This document shows, piece after piece, positions 12,961 through 24,854 of a stretch of DNA of 64,000 bases (positions are counted from its first letter, which is position 1; each line of letters begins with the position of its first letter). Both the position numbers and the translations under genes were made by a program. The notes beneath the pieces are model-generated. The model had not been told where the DNA came from, searched no databases, and saw only the letters and a program-made list of their open reading frames with translations. The stretch covers positions 2,790,001 to 2,854,000 of the forward strand of contig JARUPY010000271.1 of NCBI GenBank assembly GCA_029817715.1. Direction: 5' to 3'. This stretch comes from Melastoma dodecandrum (lineage: Eukaryota; Streptophyta; Magnoliopsida; Myrtales; Melastomataceae).

Positions 12961-12972
12961 TGGTATCCGAGC
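12961..12972 (+). other. Primer binding site (initiator tRNA-Met type)
   Basis: TGGTATCCGAGC sits one base after the 5' LTR. It matches the usual plant primer site TGGTATCAGAGC, complementary to the 3' end of initiator methionine tRNA, at 11 of 12 positions. Confidence 0.85.
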
Positions 12973-14050
12973 TTATTTGTGATCGTATCGTATAAATCGT
13001 ATTTTACGTTAAATCAAGTTTTAAGCAATATTTTTCTTTACAGTGTATGCTATATTTTGAACTGTTATTGCTTCGTTAGCTTATTTCTTATTATAATTAC
13101 GATATGACGAGACACTGTAATCAAAACTATGTTAAGTTAAAGTGTTAACTGTAATAAGTATAAGATAAATTTGATCTGTCCAATTTAATTGATTTTGATG
13201 TGTTAACGCATCAAGTTTTGTAAATTATAAAATTGGACAGATGCTTAAATTATAATTACGTGGGTTGATGAAGTAAATGGGCCGAAGTCAAATTGAACTA
13301 ATCCAATAGTAATTGTTTAGAGTTAATTCTCCAAGTCTTATTAGAAGGCCCATCAGTAAAAACAATTAGCCCAACTTAATATAGGGCTTAGAAAATAAAA
13401 TGCCAAAAGTATTTTAGATTTTAAAAGGGTTGCCCCACAAGTATTATAATTCATCGTGGGATGGCTCCAATGTTAAATTCGGCAAAGTTTTAAATTGTCG
13501 AGAGAAAACAGAAACAATGGGCTAGAATAAAATAACTAAGCCCATTAATGTATAAGTGAGACAATTAATTAAAATCCCCTGAATATTAAGTCTAAGTTTT
13601 ATTTACCCTCCATCAATGATAATGAAAATAGTCGACGTACTTCGTGAGTCGGTACAGCTCAACTGTGGGCTTGTGTTAGTATAGTTGTAGTTTTTCATAA
13701 TTTATTGATGGGTCGACTTAACTCAGATTAATTGATTTGTTAGCTCAGCTAAGATCAATTGATTTGATGGGCAAGGGGTTTAAGAAAATATTAACCCAAG
13801 TTAAGAATACCGATTGTTACATGGATTTGTGACTGGCGAGTAGTGCCAACTTAATGACTATGGTGTGTAGGTACAGCTCAGTTGTGTGCATACTATAGGA
13901 TTTGAGTATTCGATCCCGCTAGGAATTATTATCAACTAATTCTCGAGCTTAATAGTGGGGGCTATTAGGTTTGAATAAAATAGTGGGAGTTTATAAAAGT
14001 CCTTTATATAACTATTCACAAATAATGATTCAAAATTTTATTTGCTGTAG
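12973..14050 (+). other. Untranslated leader of the copia element
   Basis: About 1.1 kb between primer site and gag with no long open frame. It contains two diverged copies of a short phrase (GGTACAGCTCAACTGTG near 13651 and GGTACAGCTCAGTTGTG near 13871), and should hold packaging and dimer signals, though none can be assigned by eye. Confidence 0.5.
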
Positions 14051-17000
14051 ATGTCGACTAACCTTTCGTTGCGAAGTATTTTGGAGAAAGAAAATATCCT
14101 CCAAGGACCAAACTACCTGGACTGGTATCGAAAGCTCAAGATTGTACTGAAACAAGAGAGAAAGTTTCATGTATTAGATTTTGAGCCACCAGCAGTACCA
14201 AATGCAGACACTTCAGAAGCAGATCGAATCATTTATGATCATTATGTGGAAGATGCTATTGACGTGCAATGTCTTATGCTATCTGTAATGTCTCCAGAGT
14301 TGCAGAAGCAGCATGAGAATATGAGCGCTAGGGATATTGATATCCATTTGCGCGAGCTCTTCCAAGAAAGTGCACGGACTGAGAGATTTGAAATCTCTCG
14401 AGCGTTTTTCGGAATGAAATTGCAGGAAGGGAACCCTGTCGGGCCTCATGTACTCAAGATGATAGGGTACATAGAAAAGCTCGCAAGTTTGGGCTCCAAG
14501 ATGGATACTCATTTGGCTGTTGATGCCATTTTGTGTTCCCTGCCTCCATCGTTCTCTCCGTTCGTGATGAACTTCAACATGAACAACATGGAGAAGAGTC
14601 TTGCCGATCTGTTGACCATGCTCAAGACAGCAGAGAAAGATATGAAACAGAAGACTGTTTCAAATGCAATGTTGGTGAGAAATACCAACAAGAGAATGAG
14701 CAAGGGGAAGTTCAACCCCAAGGTCAAGAAATCAAAGATGTCTGCTCACCCGGGCCAAAAGCCCAAACTGAAGAAAGGCCAACAGATTCTCCAATCTGAT
14801 GAGAAGGAAGCTATATGCTTTCACTGTGGCAAGAAAGGCCACTGGAAGAAGAATTGTTACATCCTTCAAAAGAAAAATGCCAGTGAGGCAGCTGCTTTAG
14901 GTATTTTTATGATTGAATGTAATTTTTCTGTTTCATCCTCATGGGTCCTAGATTCAGGATGTAGTTCTCATATCTGTGTGGACCTACAGGGACTAAATGA
15001 ATGCAGACGGTTGTCCAAAGGCGAGATGGACCTACGAGTGGCTAATGGAGCAAGAGTAGCTGTATTAGCTGTAGGGACTTATAAAATAAGTTTGCCCAGT
15101 GGACTTGTTTTGAAACTAGAAAACTGTTGTTATGTTCCAAGTTTTTCTAAGAACATCATCTCGGTGTCCAGTTTAGACACCAAGGGTTTTGTTTTTGAAT
15201 TTAAGGACAAGATGTGTTCCTTTTATCTAGATGATGTTTTCTATGGATATGGATCTTTAAATAATGGTTTGTATGTTTTAAACTTACATGAGCCGGTACA
15301 TTGCATCGAGAATAAGAAACAGAAATTGTGTGACTCAAACCCAACTTACCTTTGGCATTGTAGACTTGGTCATATAAACGAGAAGCGTATTGCTAAATTA
15401 CTCAATGATGGGTATTTGGATTCATTTGAATTAGAATCCATAGATACATGCGAAGCTTGTTTACAAGGAAAGATGACCAAGAAACCTTTTTCCAAGATTA
15501 GAGAAAGAGCGAATGAACTACTAGAACTCATACACAGTGATGTGTGTGGACCATTGTCAGTTCAGGCCAGAGGAGTTTATATCTACTTCGTGACTTTTAC
15601 TGATGATTTTAGCAGATATGGATATATCTATTTAATGCGGCAAAAGTCAGAAACTCTTGAAAAGTTTAAGGAGTTTAAGAATGAAGTAGAAAACCAACTT
15701 GACAAGAAGATTAAGATCCTTCGAAGTGATCGAGGGGGCGAGTATCTTAGTCAAGAATTCATTGATTACCTCAAGGAGTGTGGCATAATTTCACAACTTA
15801 CACCTCCTCGAACGCCAGAGTGGAATGGTGTTTCAGAAAGGAGAAACCGCACACTCATGGACATGGTTAGATCAATGATGAGTCATGCAAGTCTTCCATT
15901 ATCATTTTGGGGCTATGCCTTAGAAACGGCAGCATACATGCTTAACCGAGTTCCAACCAAAGCTGCAGATAAGACACCATATGAGTTATGGTTTGGCAAG
16001 AAACCAAATTTGTCTTATCTCAAAGTATGGGGTTGCGATGCTTATGTGAAGAACGATAGTTCTGATAAGCTTGCAGCAAGATCCATTAAGTGTATGTTTG
16101 TAGGTTATCCCAAAGAAACAAAGGGATACTATTTTTATCTTCCAAGTGAGCACAAAGTTATTATTGCTCGATATGCTACCTTTTTAGAAAGAGAGTTTAT
16201 TTCTAAAAGGGGTAGTGGGAGTAAAATAAGTCTGGAAGAAATTTCAGACACTACAGACAAGTTGGAAAATGAACAATTGGATATGGAGATGGTACCACAA
16301 GTACAAGTGACTCCATTACCAGAACATGTTCAAGAAACGCAAGATATACGTAAGTCTACAAGAGTACATCGAGAACCCGAGAGATATGGGTGGATCGTAA
16401 CACCACATGAGGATGTATTACTCGTCGAGAACGACGAACCGTTGACTTATGAGGAAGCAGTTGCTTCAATAGATTCCGAGAAATGGCTAGACGCCATGAA
16501 TTCTGAAATGGACTCCATGTATACCAACCAAGTTTGGTAGTTAGTAGATGCACCAATTGGGATAAAACCTATTGGATGCAAGTGGGTCTTCAAGAAGAAG
16601 ATCGACATGGATGGGAATGTTAATACCTATAAAGCAAGGCTAGTGGCAAAAGGTTTCACTCAACGTCAAGGAATCGACTATGATGAAACATTTTCGCCAG
16701 TTGCAATGCTGAAGTCTATTCGGATTTTACTTGCTATTGCAGCTTACAAGGATTACGAGATCTGGCAAATGGACGTTAAAACTGCTTTCTTAAACGGAAG
16801 GCTAAAGGATGAAGTGTACATGGTACAACCTCCTGGTTTTATAATGTCCGAGAATACAGATAAAGTATGTAAGCTGAAGAGATCCATTTATGGATTAAAG
16901 CAAGCTTCTCGGAGCTGGAACATAAGATTTGATGAAGCAGTTAAGGGTTTTGGCTTCATCAAGAATCCAGATGAACCTTGCGTTTACAAAAGGGTTAGTG

Positions 17001-18016
17001 GGAGCAGTATTGTCTTCCTAGTGCTGTATGTTGATGATATACTTCTTGTTGGAAATGATAAGTTCAGCCTAGAATCTACTAAAGATTGGCTGAATAAGTG
17101 TTTTGCAATGAAGGATCTTGGGGAAGCGACTTATATCTTAAGTATTAGAATATACCGAGATAGACAAAGAAGACTGCTAGGGTTAAGTCAAAGTACATAT
17201 ATTGACAAAGTACTAAAGAGATTCAATATGCAAGATTCCAAGAGAGGATTCTTGCCTATGTCACATGGTATACAACTCTCCAAGGCAATGTGTCCACAGA
17301 CACTAGAGGAGAGAAAGAGAATGGGTAAGATACCATATGCTTCGGCTATTGGATCCATTATGTATGCCATGATATGTACAAGACCTGATGTATCGTATGC
17401 TTTGAGCATGACAAGTAGATATCAGGGTGATCCTGGAGAGGGTCATTGGACAGCAGTCAAAACTATCCTCAAGTATCTAAGAAGAACAAAAGATATGTTC
17501 TTGGTCTATGGAGGAGATGAGGAATTGGTTGTCAGAGGATATACTGACGCCAGTTTCCAGACAGATCGTGACGATCTGAAATCGCAGCTAGGTTACGTAT
17601 TTTGTCTAAATGGAGCAGCTGTTTGCTGGAAAAGTTCAAAGCAAGAAACAGTTGCGGATTCTACAGCAGAGTCCGAGTACATAGCAGCTTCAGAAGCGGC
17701 AAAAGAAGCTGTTTGGATCAAGAATTTTACGACGGAACTTGAAGTGGTTCCTAGTAGTCACGGTCTAGTTCTACTATACTATGACAACAATGCTGCCATA
17801 GCACAGGCAAAGGAACCAAGGTCTCACCAGCGATCTAAGCATGTACTGCGGAAATATCACATCCTCAGAGAAATAGTTCAGAGGGGTGATGTGTTGGTAA
17901 GTAAAGTAGACACTAGCGAGAATATCGCAGATCCACTCACTAAGGCCTTACCTCAGCAGAAACATGAGTCCCATGTGAGGGGCCTAGGACTGAGAGTTCA
18001 TAGTGCTTGGCAATAG
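14051..18016 (+). pseudogene. Copia gag-pol polyprotein interrupted by one stop codon
   Basis: One frame from 14051 to 18016 is broken only by TAG at 16538-16540; the codons before and after are in the same frame (829 plus about 490 residues). In order: a UBN2-like gag; a zinc knuckle CX2CX4HX4C at residues 256-269; a protease motif DSGCSSH with Asp301; GAG-pre-integrase; an integrase core with the FTDDFSRYG region and RGGEY; reverse transcriptase with YVDD (Asp995-Asp996); RNase H with TDASF and a C-terminal HVLRKYHILRE segment. The stop falls just before the reverse transcriptase at a VW*LVD position where relatives have a sense codon. No frameshift is seen, so decay has only begun. Read-through or trans-complementation could still mobilise it, but I see no read-through signal. 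Confidence 0.93.
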
Positions 18017-18019
18017 TGC

Positions 18020-18030
18020 AAGTGGGAGAT
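18020..18030 (+). other. Polypurine tract of the copia element
   Basis: AAGTGGGAGAT immediately precedes the 3' LTR. AAGTGGGAGA is the standard plus-strand primer tract in many plant copia elements. Confidence 0.85.
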
Positions 18031-19637
18031 TGTTAGTGTGTGCACGTATGTGCCAAGACACTTTGTAATATATGTGAATAGTTGTTAATAAAGGCAAGTA
18101 TTTACTGTTTATTAATTACTTTTCTGCTCGTAATTATCTTTACGGTAAAGTCCCATAGATTGATTATTTGTCAATCTAGCATTGTCCTTGATCGGATAGA
18201 TGTTTAGATGGGACATAAACATCTAGATCAACGCCGAGTATAACTAAGGTCGAGTTAGACAAAGGAATGGATATTCAAGTTATACTCGGGGGTGCCTAAG
18301 TTTATGGTACACTGGACTCGACCCGTTTATAGAGAATACCACATATTAAGTGTCATTGGTCACTTCTCTTGTTGAACGAGTGTAACTGATCTCCTGACTT
18401 GAGACCTCCGTTTATTCTATGCGCGGAGTTGTTCACTTTGATGCCGTTAAAAGCAGTCTTTAATCGGATTGTGAGTAATACGGTTATTGGGTGTGCAATG
18501 AAGCGTAGAGAGGATAGTGTTGAGTCAATATAGGATTCATCGCTCTCTTGGATTAGAGAGTTGACATCCTGGCCGCTTGATTGAGATATTAGTGATTTTA
18601 AACACACGGCCGTGGAGGAATGTTTATCATTCAAGTTAAAATCTATTATATCTCAGAAATCAAGTAAAATGATTAATTCAGTGATGACACATAATGCACT
18701 GAATTAATCAGGATGTCGGTGAGATGAAGAGATTGAATTACACAGAAATCGGTTCATAGCGGTTTTAGTTCATGACTAATATTCTATTACGTTGGGTGGC
18801 TGAAAACTGTTGCTAGACGGTTACCTCAGTCTGTGTATGGATGTACACTGCCTTCGTATGTAGAACCTAGAGGGTCGCACGCAAAAGCACGTTGACACGG
18901 ACATTAATTATTTAATTCTAATAGATATTGGAATTAAAAGATATAAATTTTTAGAATTTGTTGGATTACAAATTTATTCTGAAATATTCGAAAGCAAGAA
19001 ATCCTAGTGTTGGATTTAAGTTGATCAAATATATTATTATATTATAATAATAATAAAAATAATAATAATTATTATATTATTTTATTAGACAAATTAGTCA
19101 TCCACCTACTTCATGTAGCTTAGCTACGTGGCTATAAAAAAACTAAAGTTGATGGCTTTAGTGAAATTGACAATGGCGGTTAATGCTATTCACTTTTAAC
19201 CATGTGCCGATTAGTGTCATTGTTTAATACGTGTGCACATCTACATTACAATATAAAAGACGAAGGACAATCGGCATATAGAAAGAGTAAGAGAAAAAAA
19301 AAAAGATAAAAAGTGAGAGAGATAGAAAAAGGAGACATTCAGCCACGGTAAAGGAATTGCAACCGGCTGAAGAGAAAAACGTAAGGCTTCCAAGAATAGT
19401 AAACTCAACGAGATCTCCGAGGACTAGCATCAAGAGGAGATCGTTGCATTCGTGTCGCGTGTGCGTGGATACTTCTAGAGGAGTCACGTTTGGGACTCTT
19501 GAAGCTCGCATCCGCAACAACGAGGTATGTTTTATTTAACGTACTATTCGATTTATACGTATCATATAGATCCGGGATTGTGTTTCGAACAGTATTTTTC
19601 GAAACGAGCTTCCGCTGCGCCCGGTGGAAACCCTTCA
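18031..19637 (+). repeat. 3' LTR of the copia element
   Basis: 1607 bp, TG...CA. Visible differences from the 5' LTR are a G/C change near its start, four substitutions around 18960-19030, and a rearranged AAT/ATT run at about 19030-19085. Confidence 0.95.
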
Positions 19638-19642
19638 GCCCA
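19638..19642. repeat. Target site duplication, right copy (GCCCA)
   Basis: Exact repeat of 11347-11351, marking the right edge of the insertion. Confidence 0.93.
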
Positions 19643-20211
19643 TTCGGTATGCTCTTCATGGGAATCACAAAGCTCACCCCTTAACAAACCTCGACCTATA
19701 TATTTCATGGGAACTTCATCGTGCCGGTGTTGGTTTGATTTCGTTCCTTAGTATACAGCGACCCGGGCAAGTCGATACGTCACCTCTCGGGGTCACATCT
19801 TCACAGTTGCGACGCATCGAGAGAGTCTGAAGCAGCTCAATACTGGAGATATTCCGGGCAAGATTTATAGGAGGATTGATAGGCCGGGAGTATCTTTCAT
19901 CAACATCGCCGCCCAGATGTTGAAATGTTAGCAGATGCTTTCATCTCATCAAGCCAAGCACGTTTTTCTTTTTTAAGAGAAATCTCAGAAAGGGTTAAAG
20001 CACTGAGAATCTCAGGAAAAAAAAAAGTAGAAGGGGAGACAACTTCGTTGTTTCCTTTCCATACACATACAAAGGAACATGTCGTGTCCCTTTTCCGGTA
20101 ATGTACAAATTATTCCCTAAAAGAGAGAAGTCGGCCTGGACATGAACACGGAGTTAATTTTTATAAGAAGAAGAAGAAGAAGAAGAAGAAGCTATGTATA
20201 ATTCCAAGCTA
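19643..20211. other. Spacer between copia element and RAV gene
   Basis: This DNA was joined to 11351 before the insertion, so its left end is part of the former MAP1B upstream region. The right end probably holds the RAV 3' UTR and includes an (AAG)n run at about 20165-20191. No gene seen. Confidence 0.45.
20165..20191. repeat. (AAG)n microsatellite
   Basis: About nine AAG units directly downstream of the RAV stop codon, likely inside its 3' UTR. Confidence 0.85.
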
Positions 20212-21231
20212 CTACAAGGCTCCGACAACCATCTGCTTCTTACTACATTCGAACGACAACACGTCCACCTCCCTCATCCTCCCGCTGCACCCACCGACCG
20301 TGCCCACGTCCATCCTTGTTACGCTGGCGGGTACTTTCGATATGTTGACTCCGAATAGCCTCACCGTTGTAACTGGCTGTGGGACTGGGACTTGAGCTGG
20401 GACTGCATTGCTTCTCGGCCTGGAATCAATGTAGAGTTGCTTCTCCGGCCCGGCTGATCTCTGGAAGCATACTGTGTCTCCTGCCTTCAGGCTCTTCTCC
20501 TTCACAAACCTGCTCCACCCCTTCGTGAGCACGTAGCTCTGACTACTGTTCCAGTAGGAGTAGCGGAACCTCCAGACCTTACCCCCATGATCTATGAAGT
20601 TGAGCAGTATCCCCTTCGTGGAGGCCGTCAAGCCGCCCTTAAGAGGGAAGTGCTTCTCCGCATGTTGCTTTGGTATCACGAGGCGGTTGAGCTTCCCCAC
20701 GTCGCTCGGCGTCATGGCCTTCTCGAACAGCTGCTCTTGCTCACCCTGGCCCCTGCCTGACAGCAGCGAGACGCAATGTCCCCCATCACAGCCTGCGGCT
20801 CGGGAGCTCCTCAAGCTCTGCCCGAGCTCATCATGGTAGGTGTGCTTCCTCAGCATGTCGACGATCTCCACCTTGGAATGCGACTCGAGGAACGCCAGCT
20901 CCAGGGCATGATCGGCCTCCTTGCCAGCCTTCTCGGGCTTGAAGTTCGTGACGGCATCACGGCCTCGGAACCTCCGGGCAGCAACGTCATAGGATAGAGC
21001 AGCCTCGTCCTCATCAGTAAAGGTGCCGAGCCAGATGCGCTTGTGCTTCTCGTAAATCTGGGCGCCCCAGCGGCCGTTGGGCTGGGGGACGACCCCCTTG
21101 TACTTGGAGGAAGGGAGCTTGCGGGACTCGGCGTCGGCACCATTGTCAGATTGGTGACTAGGGTTGGCGGGAGAGATGGAGATGGAGATGGTGCCGGTGG
21201 TGGTGCTCTCGTTGGTAGAGCTAATCTCCAT
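20212..21231 (-). CDS. RAV-type AP2/B3 transcription factor (TEM/RAV clade)
   Basis: Intronless gene for a 339-residue nuclear repressor. RAV/TEMPRANILLO proteins bind bipartite CAACA/CACCTG-type sites; in Arabidopsis they repress flowering and growth genes. The AP2 domain spans about residues 43-98 ([18 protein letters not shown] ... AARRFRG), the B3 domain about 168-270 ([21 protein letters not shown] ... GDTVCFQR), and the B3-type repression motif RLFGV is at 291-295. Length and the lack of introns match the family. The frame is open upstream to a Met at 21372, but I chose 21231 (MEISST) because family proteins start this way and because a TATA-rich stretch at about 21296-21320 lies inside the extension. 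The RAV1 versus TEM paralogue cannot be decided. Confidence 0.93.
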   Translation of the reverse strand: MEISSTNESTTTGTISISISPANPSHQSDNGADAESRKLPSSKYKGVVPQPNGRWGAQIYEKHKRIWLGTFTDEDEAALSYDVAARRFRGRDAVTNFKPEKAGKEADHALELAFLESHSKVEIVDMLRKHTYHDELGQSLRSSRAAGCDGGHCVSLLSGRGQGEQEQLFEKAMTPSDVGKLNRLVIPKQHAEKHFPLKGGLTASTKGILLNFIDHGGKVWRFRYSYWNSSQSYVLTKGWSRFVKEKSLKAGDTVCFQRSAGPEKQLYIDSRPRSNAVPAQVPVPQPVTTVRLFGVNISKVPASVTRMDVGTVGGCSGRMREVDVLSFECSKKQMVVGAL

Positions 21232-21295
21232 TTTCTTTGTTGTTTTTCTTTTCCTTGTTGGTTTTCCTTGCAGGAGGAATTGTGGGCGCTTGGGG

Positions 21296-21320
21296 CCATA
21301 TAAATATATATATATACACA
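21296..21320 (-). promoter_or_regulatory. Probable TATA box of the RAV gene
   Basis: Read on the minus strand this is TGTGTATATATATATATTTA, about 65-90 bp before the chosen start codon, a sensible distance for a plant TATA box with a short leader. Confidence 0.5.
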
Positions 21321-24300
21321 GGGGGTGGAAGAAAAGTCTTGGCTTTCGGTTATTGCTGGTGGAAAACATCATTATACGTACAAATAAGATGAACAGGATA
21401 CGATAGGGTCGTTTAGGAGATGGATTTCATTAATATAATGATTGGAGTAGTAGTAGCGAGCATGTAATATAAGTGGGGAGCATGGAATAATTGGGGGTCA
21501 ACCAAGCAAGAGTCGAGAAGGATAAGTTGATAGAGAAAAGAGGATGATGAAGTGTTCCGGACAGAAGGGGGACAAGTTGATAGTAGTAGTAGTTGGATAG
21601 CGGGATGAGGAGGAACTTCAAAACTCCTCAGAATAACGAACGCGTGATCTCCCCCCCTCTTTCTTTCTTCTGTTCTTTTATTTGTGGTGCATGCATCCTC
21701 TCCTCTCCTTCCTTGAGCTTTCCTTTTGTTTCTTCCTGACCTGGTGGCATGGCCTGCCCTCTTCCCCAAGCAAGTTGCCCCTATTTTATCCTGAAAAGCA
21801 GCCGATGGGGACACCCTCCATCTCTATCTTCCTTTCTCTTATTTTTGTTATTTCCAAAGCTCTCGTGAAGGTGCAATGAATGCCGTGATGCGTTTTATGA
21901 GTCCCCTACTGAAACTTACGACACGGTCAGCTCCAAGCATATATGCAAAACCATCGTTCCCCATGTCTTTTTTTTTTTAAGTTCCTCTACCAGTAATACA
22001 AACTCTATATATACAATCGAGTCAAATCGATGTGCCATGGGAGGTTCATGACCATGGGCAAGTAAGTGGATTTTGGTAGGGATGGGGATGATGATTTGTC
22101 CTGTTTAGATGGGTCAAGTTGTGTCGAACCGTGCTTCACCCTGGTAAAATTTGGTCCGAAGTTGAGCTCTTTTGAGATTACGTAATATTACGGAAGATAT
22201 TGCCGGCATATATTTTTAATATTATGGATAATATTCTAGTATCCTATTTGGCTAAGATTTTCTATTAATGGAAATGTATAAATATGATATTTGTCTAGTT
22301 TATTAGGCATGGTGGTGTGACACTTTGAGTGGTTGACATTCGAAAGAGAAAGTCAGATTCAAGGTTAGAATTTTCTTGTATCTCGGGTGGGTGAGCGACA
22401 CACTTGATGCTTTTGTAATCTCAATTGTCTAGTGGAATCTTCGGAGGACCTTCCGATGAATGTAGACCGATTTCACCATCGAGGCTCGACACTGAATTTT
22501 CCCAGCACACCCTAATATATCTCTTGATAAAATTAGAGCGACTGCCCGCAAATCCTGTATCGTGTCAGCAAAGTCAGGATATCGCACGTGCTATAACGAA
22601 ATTGTCACTATTATTATCCTCATCATGTTCAGATAACGAAAAACACCTACGTGTTATGACTTCCTCCTAATGGTGTAAAGAAACAGCAGGGTCTCTAAAT
22701 GAGTCACGTGTGACCAATGCCTACTTTTCACCCATGACTTGTGGTTGGTCCGAGTCCGAACTCATTAAAATAAGTTATCTCATCTGATCCCAACCCAACC
22801 CAAAACCTACGCCGCCTTCTACATCTGCCCGTTCCTTACATGTTTAATTAAAAGGGGGGCATGCCATCCGGTTAAAAAGTCTCGTTCACTTCCCATTATC
22901 TCAATCATTATCCCTTTTTGCCTTTCCTACCAGTTCCAAATCCCGGCGAGTCATTGGAATGCTGAGATGGTGGTGGGATTTGATTTCATTCACTCATTTC
23001 ACACATCGGGTGCGCGTAGTATTTGGTCACGTGTATGTCGTGCTGCAGCACCTGAATATAATAACGTTATCATTGCACGCAATCCCGCTTTCCTCCCATC
23101 GGGAGATCCATGGAATTAATGGGGCATTCATCAGGTCACACACCGTCAGACGAGGCCACTCCCGACTCTCCCCCTTTCGATTACGAAATCCTTAACGTGA
23201 TAGACGGTTTGCTGCTGGAGAATAACCGAATTGATGATTAGTTTAAGGAAAGAGGACGTGATTTCGATCCAACTCCCAAAAAGATGTTGTGAAATTTGTC
23301 TGGATGATCTTCAAAGGCGGAAGAGAAATAGGAAATCTAAAAAGCCAATGAAACGAGCATCCAAAAGACAAAGCAAATTGAACCCAAAGAACTCACGTGC
23401 GTTCTTAGACTTGAGGGGATGGACAAGCAGCAGCACAAGGAGAGTCACATTAAAGTAACTCAAAAACGAATAAAAGATTGTTTAATGGTTTGATTAATTA
23501 TTTTCAAAAAGGGTAAAAGCAAAGCAGTGGGCGTGGGATTCCTTCCTGCCACATCAACATTTGGGATTCCTCTCGAGCTTACTTTGACCATAACGAAGGA
23601 CAATATAACAAGAGAGGGTCTTGATCGAAACTTCTTATTTCTTTCCAAATATTCGGAATCAGTAGCTGTCAGAAAGCATCGACCATCAAAAAAACAAAAG
23701 ACGTGTTGTTTTCTTATTTTTTTTTTTTTTTTAACTCGAGTGCATTCTAATGATGGAAGGAGAGGGATTACCAAAAGAAGTAGTTGCCGACATAGCCGCA
23801 ACATTAGGCGCAAAAGAAGGAAAAGTGTTTCCCAATTTTACCAAGTCAAAATCATTAGGCTCCGACTTGGCTTACATAGAATACAACAACAACACACGCA
23901 TAAATTGTTCCTCTTCTTGGTCTTTCTTTCTTTTTTTTTTCTGGTTTTGTCGCTCAAGTATCTGCCTCTCTATCTCTCTTAAAATAAAAATGTATATATT
24001 CAAAAGAGAAAGAAAAGAAGTCAAAATCCTCGTCTTCTCCTATTCAAGATTCCTCCAACTTGGCACCCTTTTTCTTCTTTTTTTAATTTTTCTTCCCGTA
24101 CGGGAAAAAAGAATTAAAAAAGAATTTGATTTTCCTTGCTTAAAAAACACCGTGTTCGATTTGTAAAGAATTAGATATTTTTAATATCAAATTAAGGACA
24201 CAAATTTTACGAAATATTTATCGGTAAAAAGAGAAACTACTCCGCCTCCTCCCGATAACAATTGTTGCACATTTAGCCATACGAGAGCGTCCCTCACATG

Positions 24301-24389
24301 AATTTAACTCAATTGAACTAGAATTCATGTGGGGAGAGGGATTGGGAGCAACTCGAGGTCAATGAAGTCAACAACAAAGAAACGATGAA
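21321..24389. other. RAV upstream and intergenic DNA
   Basis: Contains the remaining RAV promoter followed by about 2.5 kb of AT-rich sequence with several poly-T and poly-A tracts around 23720-24110. Open frames here are short and of low complexity. No gene, RNA gene or clear element is supported. Confidence 0.45.
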
Positions 24390-24854
24390 CTAACTATAAA
24401 AGGCATGTTGCACGTAGACATAGTCTGGAATGATGTCTTGGATTCGGGCATTAACAATTTCTTCATGGGTCAAGTAGTGTAATCTATTTTCTTTACATAG
24501 TCTCTGCTTCAAAAGTTCTTTGCTTGCAAGGGAGTCTTCCCAATCTGAAAAACTGTCATCTACACATAAAGTCAGTGAGTGTGGAAGATGTGCAAAATCA
24601 TCAACGGTGTTAATGGCAACTAGTGATTGGAGCTCTTGATCATAGTGCCAATGCCTACGAAACAAATAAGTTGAATATGTAGTTATTCCCAGGTATTTCA
24701 TGTACTTGTCCATGTGGATTTCGAACCAAGTTATCCACTGAGTTAATGGTGCGAACCAAGATAATACTTCTACAAGGTATGCTTGAGGTCTTCTGCTAGG
24801 AGTATATGTCTGATCTAGGTTTACAGAAACACTCCTAATTTGGTGGAGTTTGTT
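24390..24854 (-). CDS. Unidentified open frame, possible terminal exon or gene relic
   Basis: The minus strand is open for 155 codons from 24854 down to a stop at 24390; the first Met is at 24713. Composition is unlike the low-complexity flanks: balanced, with several Trp (WFAPLTQWITWF) and an acidic and aromatic C-terminus (SFSDWEDSLASKELLKQRL, PDYVYVQHAFYS). I do not recognise the family. No signal peptide or clear membrane helix is seen. It could be a last exon of a gene with unseen upstream exons, a fragment of a transposable-element protein, or a relic. No convincing 3' splice site was fixed at its left boundary. Confidence 0.3.
   Translation of the reverse strand, partial: NKLHQIRSVSVNLDQTYTPSRRPQAYLVEVLSWFAPLTQWITWFEIHMDKYMKYLGITTYSTYLFRRHWHYDQELQSLVAINTVDDFAHLPHSLTLCVDDSFSDWEDSLASKELLKQRLCKENRLHYLTHEEIVNARIQDIIPDYVYVQHAFYS

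Larger units (their letters stand above)
11352..19637 (+). mobile_element. Near-intact Ty1-copia LTR retrotransposon (8.3 kb)
   Basis: Complete element: 5' LTR, primer binding site, about 1.1 kb of leader, gag-pol, polypurine tract, 3' LTR and a matching 5-bp target duplication. Domain order is gag, protease, integrase, reverse transcriptase, RNase H, which defines Ty1-copia. The 1.6-kb LTRs are long for copia and resemble lineages such as Angela, but I cannot assign the lineage without a tree. The two LTRs differ at about five substitutions plus a rearranged AT microsatellite, so the insertion is recent. One in-frame stop in gag-pol may make it non-autonomous. It reads away from MAP1B. Confidence 0.95.
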
